Shown: positions 1 to 5,844 of the stretch, in pieces | How the letters are laid out: each line of letters begins with the position of its first letter | How positions within the stretch are numbered: position 1 is the stretch's first letter | Assembly: GCA_015351705.1 (NCBI GenBank) | Contig: JADIIM010000054.1 | Span: forward strand, 1-38,519 | DNA: 38,519 nucleotides | Source: Aeromicrobium sp. | GTDB lineage: Bacteria; Actinomycetota; Coriobacteriia; Anaerosomatales; Anaerosomataceae | Direction of reading: 5' to 3' | Position numbers and translations under genes: made by a program | The notes under the pieces: generated by a model | Seen by the model: only the letters and a program-made list of their open reading frames with translations | The model's database searches: none | Told to the model about the DNA's origin: nothing

Positions 1-2
1 CG

Positions 3-1367
3 GCGGGCATCGGCGCCGTCCTGCTCGTTGTGGGCGTGGTGTTCCTGTTCCGCGCGCGCATGGGCGCACCGGCGCTCCCGCGCGCCGACGAGCGACCGTA
101 CCTCGAGATGATCGGCCTCGACAGCTCGGCCGGGACGCTCGAGATCCTCGGCGCACGTCGGGCGCTCGAGGGCGCGCGCCGCGCGGTCGAGGCGCTCGAG
201 GCCGCGGGGACGTCCGCCGAGTCGGCCGCCCAGGACGCGTCGCTCGCCGGTAATGCGCTTGAGACGCGCCGCGCCCTGTGGAGCTCCTGGCTCGCCGAGC
301 GCGCGCTTCCCGCTGACCTCACGCCTGCGGCGGCAGCCGTGCTGCTCGGCAGGCTCGGCGAGGCACGCTCGGCAGGCACCGCTGTGGCCGAGGCGGCGGC
401 GGATGTGGAGCGCATCACGACCCGGATGGACGACTTCGCCGTGCGGCTTGCCGACGCCGCCCGCCCGTTCGTGCCGGTACCGTCCGGGCCCACGCGGGCC
501 GACGTGCCGGTGATGGCGAGTCGCGTGGCGGAGCGCCTCGAGGCGCTGCGTGCGCAGATCGCGCGAGCCGAGGAGCTTGCACGCGATGCCGCCGCGGTCG
601 CCGAGCGCATCGAGGACGAGGAGATGCGCCGTGCGCGCGCCGCGCACGACCTGCATGGCATCCTCGAGCGCTTCGACCTGGCGGATGGCGGCACCCACGA
701 TGACCTGCACGTCCTGCGCAGGGAGGCGGAGCGCGAGGCCGGCGAGGCGGACGCTGCCGTCGAGGAGCTCACCGACGAGCGCAGCGGTCTTGAAGAGCGT
801 CTCGCCACCGCCGAGCGCGAGCGTGTCGGCGAGGAGCTGCGCCTTGAGGAAGCCGGCCTCCTGGAACGGATCGGCGAGACCGTGGACCGCTACCTGGCGC
901 TCACGCTCGCTTCACGGCTGCTCGGCAGGGCACAGGAGCGCTACCAGCGCGAGCGGCAGCCCGACGTGGTCAAACACGCCGGCCGCGTGTTCCGCGAGAT
1001 CACCGACGGGCGCTACACGGATCTCAGCATGCCGCTTACGGGCGGACGGATCGAGGTCTTCGACACGCACGCGAGTGCGCTGACCTCGGACATCCTGTCG
1101 GCAGGCACCGCCGACCAGCTCTACCTGGCGTTGCGCATCGGTCTGGTGGCCCAGCTCGGCGAGGTGGGTGCGTCGCTGCCGGTCCTGATGGACGACGTGC
1201 TCGTCAACTTCGATCCGCCGCGCAAGCGTGGCGCGGTCCGGGCGATCGCCGAACTCGCCAGGACGCGCCAGGTGGTGTTCTTCACCTGCCATCCGGACAC
1301 GGCCGCGCTCTTCGCCGAGGCCGCCCCCGGCCATGTGCGTCTGGAGATGGAGCGCGTGTCGCGGTAG
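3..1367 (+). CDS. YhaN/SMC-like AAA ATPase, C-terminal part (5' end outside window)
   Basis: The reading frame is already open at the window edge, so the N-terminus (Walker A half) is missing. The first visible residues (GAVLLVVGVVFLFRARM) form a hydrophobic segment, as in YhaN-type proteins whose long coiled coil is interrupted by membrane helices. About 250 residues rich in Glu, Arg and Ala with heptad character (coiled coil) follow. The C-terminal ATPase lobe has an ABC/Rad50-type signature region (SAGTADQLYLALRIGL), a Walker B (LPVLMDDVLVNFD) with D-loop, and an H-loop (VVFFTCHP). By family this is a DNA-metabolism-type ATPase that usually partners a YhaO/SbcD-like nuclease, which would lie upstream and is not visible. 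The exact function is inference. It is followed convergently by the sensor kinase gene 16 bp away. Confidence 0.8.
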   Translation, partial: AGIGAVLLVVGVVFLFRARMGAPALPRADERPYLEMIGLDSSAGTLEILGARRALEGARRAVEALEAAGTSAESAAQDASLAGNALETRRALWSSWLAERALPADLTPAAAAVLLGRLGEARSAGTAVAEAAADVERITTRMDDFAVRLADAARPFVPVPSGPTRADVPVMASRVAERLEALRAQIARAEELARDAAAVAERIEDEEMRRARAAHDLHGILERFDLADGGTHDDLHVLRREAEREAGEADAAVEELTDERSGLEERLATAERERVGEELRLEEAGLLERIGETVDRYLALTLASRLLGRAQERYQRERQPDVVKHAGRVFREITDGRYTDLSMPLTGGRIEVFDTHASALTSDILSAGTADQLYLALRIGLVAQLGEVGASLPVLMDDVLVNFDPPRKRGAVRAIAELARTRQVVFFTCHPDTAALFAEAAPGHVRLEMERVSR

Positions 1368-1383
1368 GGGCCGAGCGGCCCGG

Positions 1384-2829
1384 CTATCCGTCGCTCAACG
1401 CCGGGAGCCGCAGCGTGAACACCGAGCCGCCGCCTGCGGCCGGCGCCGCGGTGATCGTTCCGCCGTGTGACTTCACGATCGCGGCCACGATCGCGAGCCC
1501 GAGCCCGGCGCCGCCGGTGGTGCGGTCACGGCTCGGCTGTGCGCGGTAGAAGCGATCGAACACGCGTGCCGCGTCCTCCTCGGAGATGCCCGGGCCCTGG
1601 TCTGTCACGCTGGCGACGGACGTCCCGTCCTCGGCGGAGAAGCCGAGCGTGACCGTCCCGCCCTCCGGCGTCATCCGCGAAGCGTTGTCGAGCAGGTTGG
1701 CGAACACCTGCTGGAGCCGGTCACGGTCGCCGAGCACGAGCGGTGCCGAGCCCTCGAAGGCCACGTCCACACCGCGGCTGTCGAGCAGGGGAGCGAGGCC
1801 CTCGACGGCGAAGCGGGCGGTCTCGACGAGGTCCACCCGCGAGATGGGCAGCTCGCCGGTGGCGCCCTCGATGCGCTGGAGGGTGAGCAGGTCGTTCGCC
1901 AGCCGTCCGAGCCGTTCCGACTCGCGCACGATCGTGGACAGGAACTGCCGGGCATCCTCTTCGGGCACGTCGCCGTCGAGCAGCGTCTCGGCCGCTCCAC
2001 GGATCGCCGTGAGCGGCGTGCGCAGCTCGTGGCTCACGTCGGACACGAACCGCGACTTGCGCGTCTCTTCGTCCTTGAGCTCGGCCAGGGCGGTCTGCAC
2101 CTCGTCGGCCATCGCGTTGAAGGCGTCCGCCACGGACTGCACCTCGCTCGACCCGCGTGGGCGCACGCGTACCGAGTGGTCGCCGGAGGCGAACGCGATC
2201 GCGCTGCGGGCCAGGGTGCGCAGCGGCGCTGAGAACCACCGCGCAAGAAGCTCGGTGAGCACGAGTGTGGCGAGCGCGAAGAGCCCGAGGGCGGCGAGAA
2301 GTCGGGTCCGGTAGTCGCGCAGGAGCGTGCGTACGGAGAACGTCGTGGCCGAGGTGTACGAGACCCCGGCGATGCGGTCGCCCACGACGATCGGGTTGGC
2401 GATGTAGAGCATCACGCGGCCGTCCTCGCTGATGCGGGTGGCCGCGCCGTGCTCACCCCGGAGCGCACGCGCGATCTCAGGCGTCTCCGCGTAGCCCACA
2501 CCCACGCCATCGCCTCCGGCCGAGTCGATGAGCGCCGTGCCGTCGGCGTCGAGAACCCGGATGCGGCTGGCGATGTGGTCGCCTGCGGCGGCGAGCTCCT
2601 CGGCGATGGTGGTGGCCGATCTCGAGGACAGCCCGTCGGCTCCGGTCGCACGCAGCTGGCCCGCGACCATGGCCGAGACGATGAGACTCTCGTTGTGCAG
2701 CCGCTCCTCGAGTTTGCGCAGTCCGTAGTCCTCGAGCTCGGTGAGGAAGAACGCCGAGAGCGCGGCTGCGGCGCCGAGCGCCACGGCCAGGAACGCGATG
2801 AGGAGGCGGGTGCGTATCGAGGCGCGCAT
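1384..2829 (-). CDS. Membrane sensor histidine kinase (PhoR/ResE-like)
   Basis: A 481-residue two-component sensor. TM1 is at about residues 7-28, followed by an extracytoplasmic sensor region (about 30-172). TM2 is at about 176-198 and a HAMP linker follows. The HisKA dimerisation helix has the phosphoacceptor His267 (VSHELRTPLTAIRG). The HATPase_c domain has an N box (NLLDNASRMTP), G1 (DQGPGIS), F box (FDRFYRA) and G2 (GGAGLGLAIV). The frame is open further upstream, but the ATG at 2829 lies 8 bp after the stop of the response regulator gene and gives a proper N-terminal membrane helix. The longer reading only translates the regulator gene in another frame. It is co-transcribed with that regulator. 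The signal it senses cannot be read from the sequence. Confidence 0.93.
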   Translation of the reverse strand: MRASIRTRLLIAFLAVALGAAAALSAFFLTELEDYGLRKLEERLHNESLIVSAMVAGQLRATGADGLSSRSATTIAEELAAAGDHIASRIRVLDADGTALIDSAGGDGVGVGYAETPEIARALRGEHGAATRISEDGRVMLYIANPIVVGDRIAGVSYTSATTFSVRTLLRDYRTRLLAALGLFALATLVLTELLARWFSAPLRTLARSAIAFASGDHSVRVRPRGSSEVQSVADAFNAMADEVQTALAELKDEETRKSRFVSDVSHELRTPLTAIRGAAETLLDGDVPEEDARQFLSTIVRESERLGRLANDLLTLQRIEGATGELPISRVDLVETARFAVEGLAPLLDSRGVDVAFEGSAPLVLGDRDRLQQVFANLLDNASRMTPEGGTVTLGFSAEDGTSVASVTDQGPGISEEDAARVFDRFYRAQPSRDRTTGGAGLGLAIVAAIVKSHGGTITAAPAAGGGSVFTLRLPALSDG

Positions 2830-2837
2830 CGGCGGCC

Positions 2838-3539
2838 TTATCCGCCGAGGCGGTACCCGTATCCGCGCACCGTCTCGACGACCGCCGGGTCCACTCCTGC
2901 CTGCGTGAGCTTGTCGCGCAGGCGCTTGATGTGTGTGTCGACGGTCTTGGTCTCGACGACGTACTGCCAGCCCCACGCCTCCTTGAGCAGCTGCTCGCGG
3001 GAGAGCACCCGTCCGGCGTGGCGCATCAGGCATGCGAGCAGTTCGAACTCGCGCGGCGTGAGGTCGATCTCGGTCTCGCCGTAGGTGGCGATGTGCGCGG
3101 CCTCGTCGAGCAGGATGCCGGCGGCCTCGATCGGCGCGTCGTCGCGCGCGGGCTCGGCGGTCCGGGTGCCGCTTCGGCGCAGGAGCGCTTTGACGCGCGC
3201 GATCAGCTCGCGGACGCCGAACGGCTTGGCGAGGTAGTCGTCCCCGCCGATCTCGAGGCCGACCACCTTGTCGAGCTCGGTGTCGCGTGCCGAGAGGAAC
3301 AGCACGGGCGTGTCGCCCTTGGCGCGCAGGCGGCGGCACACCTCGTAGCCGTCGGTCCCCGGAAGCATGATGTCGAGGACGATGAGGTCGAACGCCTGTG
3401 ACTCGGCGAGTTCGAGCGCGGCGTCGCCGTCGGCGGCCACCGTCACCTCGTAGCCCTCCTTGCGGAGGTTGTAGGATACGAACTGGAGTATGGACTCCTC
3501 GTCATCGACGACGAGGATGCGAGCGGGCTCGGTGTTCAC
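2838..3539 (-). CDS. OmpR/PhoB-family response regulator
   Basis: A 233-residue DNA-binding response regulator. The receiver domain (about residues 6-120) shows the acidic pair (VVDDEES), the phosphoacceptor Asp56 (LIVLDIMLPG), the conserved Ser/Thr region (LFLSARD) and the Lys of LAKPF. The C-terminal winged helix (about 135-230) has TPREFELLACLM and VDTHIKRLRDKL, then VRGYGYRL, typical of OmpR/PhoB proteins. GTG at 3539 is chosen because GGAGG lies 5 nt upstream. An in-frame GTG at 3545 overlaps that ribosome-binding site and is less likely. It is the first gene of a two-gene operon with the histidine kinase and is divergent from coaX. The regulon is unknown. Confidence 0.94.
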   Translation of the reverse strand: MNTEPARILVVDDEESILQFVSYNLRKEGYEVTVAADGDAALELAESQAFDLIVLDIMLPGTDGYEVCRRLRAKGDTPVLFLSARDTELDKVVGLEIGGDDYLAKPFGVRELIARVKALLRRSGTRTAEPARDDAPIEAAGILLDEAAHIATYGETEIDLTPREFELLACLMRHAGRVLSREQLLKEAWGWQYVVETKTVDTHIKRLRDKLTQAGVDPAVVETVRGYGYRLGG

Positions 3540-3569
3540 GGACACCTCCGTCGATCGTGGTCATCTGCG

Positions 3570-3578
3570 ATGATAGCA
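3570..3578 (-). promoter_or_regulatory. Extended -10 promoter of the two-component operon
   Basis: On the minus strand the sequence reads TGC-TATCAT, an extended -10 (TGn plus 5/6 match to TATAAT). It would start transcription about 24 nt before the regulator start codon. No good -35 hexamer is seen. The same TGCTATC(A/G)T word occurs before two other minus-strand genes in this window. Confidence 0.5.
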
Positions 3579-3640
3579 CCGTGACCGCGCACCGCCCGCT
3601 GTGGCGTTGCCGGGACGTCACAACGTGAAGGGGGAGGGCC

Positions 3641-4405
3641 ATGATCCTGCTGGTGGACATCGGCAACACACAGACGGTCCTCGGCCTGGTCGAAGACGGC
3701 GTGCTCGCCGGGCACTGGCGCGTGTCAACCGACGCGACGCTCACCGCCGACGAGGTGCGGGTCAAGATCGGCGGTCTGCTCGCGCTCGACGGCCAGGGCT
3801 GGCCGGACGTGGAGCAGGTGGTGGTCTCGTCGGTGGTGCCCACACTCACGACCGCCTACATAGCACTGGCCGAGCGCGCGACCGGCCGGTCCCCGCTCGT
3901 GATCGGCCCGGGGGTACGGACCGGCGTCCCGGTGGCCTACGACAATCCGCACGAGATCGGAGCGGACCGCATCGTCAACGCCGCCGCGGCGGTCGACGGC
4001 TTCGGCGCGCCGGTCATCGTGGTCGACTTCGGCACGGCGACCACGCTCGACGTGGTGGACACGTCCGGTGCATACGTCGGCGGCGCGATAGCGCCGGGCG
4101 TGGAGACCGGCGCCGAGGCGCTGCTGCGTCGAGCCGCGCGTCTCTCGGCGGTCGATCTCGAGCCGCCCCGGCATGTGATCGGCAAGACCACCCGCGAGTC
4201 GTTGCAGGCCGGACTGCTCGTCGGCGCGGCGGCGATGGTGGACGGGCTGGTCTGGCGCACGTGGCAGGAGATCGGCGCCGAGTGCCCGGTGGTCGCGACC
4301 GGCGGGCTTGCCGAGTTGGTCGCGCCGCTCAGTGAGACCATCGGCCAGGTGGACGTCGACCTGACGCTCAAGGGGCTGCTGCTCGTGTGGGAGCGCAATC
4401 GCTGA
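3641..4405 (+). CDS. coaX: Type III pantothenate kinase
   Basis: A 254-residue cytoplasmic kinase that phosphorylates pantothenate in the first step of coenzyme A synthesis. It belongs to the ASKHA-fold type III family (CoaX). The N-terminus has the phosphate-binding motif LLVDIGNTQTVLGL. The middle has PHEIGADRIVNAAAAV, containing the conserved GADR. VVDFGTATTLDVVD follows, then GAIAPGVETGAEALL. Length and motif order match complete family members. The start is ATG with GGGGGAG 5 nt upstream. It stands alone, divergent from the two-component operon, with a strong palindrome downstream. CoaX proteins have low substrate affinity and need a monovalent cation (family knowledge). Confidence 0.96.
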   Translation: MILLVDIGNTQTVLGLVEDGVLAGHWRVSTDATLTADEVRVKIGGLLALDGQGWPDVEQVVVSSVVPTLTTAYIALAERATGRSPLVIGPGVRTGVPVAYDNPHEIGADRIVNAAAAVDGFGAPVIVVDFGTATTLDVVDTSGAYVGGAIAPGVETGAEALLRRAARLSAVDLEPPRHVIGKTTRESLQAGLLVGAAAMVDGLVWRTWQEIGAECPVVATGGLAELVAPLSETIGQVDVDLTLKGLLLVWERNR

Positions 4406-4439
4406 GAGCGGCCGGCGATCGCATAGAATCGGAACATGA

Positions 4440-4469
4440 CACGGGCCCGGACGATCGTCCGGGCCCGTG
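4440..4469. terminator. 30-bp perfect palindrome between convergent genes (bidirectional terminator candidate)
   Basis: Positions 4440-4469 are identical to their own reverse complement, so the stem can fold from either strand (for example with a GATC loop). It lies between the 3' ends of coaX and the small membrane protein gene. No U-tract follows on either side, so classical intrinsic termination is not assured. Confidence 0.55.
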
Positions 4470-4501
4470 GGCCGCCAGATGTGTGCGGCTCCCCGTGGGG
4501 G

Positions 4502-4690
4502 CTACCCGTGGAGCGCGAGCCTCCCGTGCGAGCGCGACTTGGGCTCATGTGCGGGGAGATGAGCACCCTTGATCGCGCTGTGCACCAGGATGAACGGTCC
4601 GGTGAGCAGCATCCCCAGGATGTAGAGCACGGCGCCCAGCACCGCGATCCCGATGAGACCGAACACCACGGCTCCGATTGCCTCTGCCAT
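4502..4690 (-). CDS. Small hydrophobic membrane protein (62 aa), function unknown
   Basis: A short gene supported mainly by a near-perfect ribosome-binding site (AAAGGAGG, 4699-4706) placed 8 nt before the ATG. The protein has one long or two short hydrophobic segments at about residues 4-40 (AIGAVVFGLIGIAVLGAVL, then LGMLLTGPFILVHSA). The tail is basic and His-rich (HLPAHEPKSRSHGRLALHG). It has no catalytic motif and I do not recognise a family. It could be an inner-membrane accessory peptide. It is divergent from the ccm operon and convergent with coaX, and a shared intergenic regulatory region lies upstream. A function in cytochrome maturation is possible only by position. Confidence 0.72.
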   Translation of the reverse strand: MAEAIGAVVFGLIGIAVLGAVLYILGMLLTGPFILVHSAIKGAHLPAHEPKSRSHGRLALHG

Positions 4691-4713
4691 CTCACCCGCC
4701 TCCTTTCGGTGGT

Positions 4714-4743
4714 CCGCAACGCGCTGATATGGATATGTTGCGG
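4714..4743. repeat. Inverted repeat CCGCAAC-N16-GTTGCGG
   Basis: Perfect 7-bp arms lie just upstream of the ribosome-binding site of the 62-aa membrane protein gene. They flank a tandem GATATGGATATG. This could be an operator, or an mRNA hairpin in that gene's leader. No protein can be assigned. Confidence 0.4.
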
Positions 4744-4799
4744 CCTACTCTGCATATGCCTCCACACGCTGGCTGAATGCGCGTGAATCGCGTCACAAG

Positions 4800-4853
4800 A
4801 TGATGAATGGATGATTTCCGGGGATGAACGGCTGATTCAGCCCCGTTCATCAT
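4800..4853. promoter_or_regulatory. Three phased GATGAAYGG sites (putative activator/repressor sites)
   Basis: GATGAATGG lies at 4802-4810 and GATGAACGG at 4823-4831. The inverted copy CCGTTCATC lies at 4843-4851. The outer two extend to 11-mers (ATGATGAAYGG) that differ at one base. Centre-to-centre spacing is 21 and 20 bp, two helical turns, so all three would sit on one face of the DNA. They lie 70-120 bp upstream of the ccmE -35 element. Confidence 0.5.
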
Positions 4854-4922
4854 TCGATGCCGCGTCGGCATAGCCCTTGCTTCCAGATCACCGCCGGGCT
4901 GTCTCGGGCACATCGTGCGCCG

Positions 4923-4968
4923 TTGGCGAACACGTCCGTGCAGTGGTACGATGCAGGACGTTCAGGCA
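4923..4968 (+). promoter_or_regulatory. Predicted ccm operon promoter with GTTCAGGCA at the start site
   Basis: TTGGCG (4923-4928), an 18-bp spacer ending TGG, and TACGAT (4947-4952) form a -35 and extended -10. Seven bases later comes GTTCAGGCA (4960-4968), covering the predicted transcription start. The hemA promoter has the same layout. Confidence 0.55.
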
Positions 4969-5080
4969 AGCAGGGTCATCCGCGGTGTGTCTGCGTGGCC
5001 GGTCGACGGCCGCTCCGCGCTCCTGCGACGCTGTACGTCGTTCTTCTCGTCCGCACAGGGCAGTGAGGAGTGATCGCGGA

Positions 5081-5764
5081 GTGAACAAGCGTGCCAAGCA
5101 GCGCCTCATGGGCGTCACCATCCTGATCTTCGTAGCGGTAGGCGCGCTCATCGGACTGACGCGGCTGGGTAACGCCGCAGCCACCCCGGTGAGCATCGAT
5201 GCCGTCCTGAGCGACTCGGAACTGGTGGGCCGTCAGATAGAAGTCACCGGTGAGGTCGTCGCGGGGTCATGGGTCTCCGGCGCCAAGCCGTTCGTGTTCG
5301 AGATCGAAGACGCCGACGCCGACGGCAGCGGGCGCGTCCAGGTCATCTGGGACGATGTCGTGCCTGGCTCGTTCGGCGACGGCACGACCGCCACGGTGAC
5401 CGGCGTCATCAACGAGGAAGGCGCCGTCGAGGCGAAGTACCTCGTGACCAAGTGCCCGTCCAAGTACGAGTCGGCTACCGGGGCGCTCACCGTCAACGAC
5501 GTGCTCAGCCGCTCGAGCGAGCTGATCGGCTCGACCCTCAAGGTGACCGGGTTCGTCACTGCCGGCTCCATTCAGCCGGCAGGCGGCGCCGAGCGCTTCC
5601 GTATCGCAGACACGGCCGGAGCGGCGGACGGTCTCCCGATCGCGTATGGCGGCGGGCTTTCCACCGAGTTCACCGATGACTCCAAGGTGGTCATCACCGG
5701 CTCTATCGAGGCGGACGGCATCTTCCAGGCCACCGAGGTTGCCCTCGACAACGCCAGCAAGTAG
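5081..5764 (+). CDS. ccmE: CcmE-like haem chaperone, CxxxY variant with a second OB-like domain
   Basis: A 227-residue membrane-anchored periplasmic haem chaperone for cytochrome c maturation. An N-terminal anchor (about residues 10-28, MGVTILIFVAVGALIGL) is followed by an OB-fold region (37-130). That region ends in LVTKCPSKYES, so the haem-binding motif is Cys125-xxx-Tyr129 and not the canonical HxxxY. CxxxY CcmE is known from archaea and some sulfate reducers that also lack CcmH. Residues 135-227 (LTVNDVLSRSSELIGSTLKV...) repeat the pattern of the first domain (VSIDAVLSDSELVGRQIEV...) but have no C/HxxxY, which suggests an internal duplication. GTG at 5081 is chosen because the anchor begins nearby, with GAGGAG 11 nt upstream. 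It is the first gene of the ccm operon. Identity rests on motif, fold pattern and context. Confidence 0.88.
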   Translation: MNKRAKQRLMGVTILIFVAVGALIGLTRLGNAAATPVSIDAVLSDSELVGRQIEVTGEVVAGSWVSGAKPFVFEIEDADADGSGRVQVIWDDVVPGSFGDGTTATVTGVINEEGAVEAKYLVTKCPSKYESATGALTVNDVLSRSSELIGSTLKVTGFVTAGSIQPAGGAERFRIADTAGAADGLPIAYGGGLSTEFTDDSKVVITGSIEADGIFQATEVALDNASK

Positions 5765-5844
5765 CAGCGCTCTCCCACGTAGACCCGCACTCTCCCACAC
5801 AGACCCGCGAACCGCACCGCACCGCACGAGAATGGAGTTGATGC

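Larger units (their letters stand above)
4691..5080. promoter_or_regulatory. 390-bp divergent intergenic region upstream of ccmE
   Basis: No convincing gene is seen here. On the left is the ribosome-binding site of the 62-aa gene, followed by a CCGCAAC/GTTGCGG inverted repeat (4714-4720, 4737-4743). Next come three GATGAAYGG sites (4802-4851), an extended -10 promoter for ccmE (4923-4952) and an approximately 120-nt leader. A frame that stays open from 4877 into ccmE lacks coding character and a ribosome-binding site, so I regard it as leader. Confidence 0.6.

Noticed and set aside
2830-3339. 170-codon N-terminal extension of the histidine kinase
   Set aside because: It is the response regulator gene read in another frame; the Arg/Pro-rich peptide has no domain, and the kinase starts properly at 2829.
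4951-5073. Leader peptide frame between the ccm promoter and ccmE
   Set aside because: Its ATG overlaps the -10 element, so it would not be transcribed from that promoter.
4877-5080. 68-codon N-terminal extension of CcmE
   Set aside because: It covers the predicted promoter and leader, lacks a ribosome-binding site, and would place the membrane anchor in the middle.
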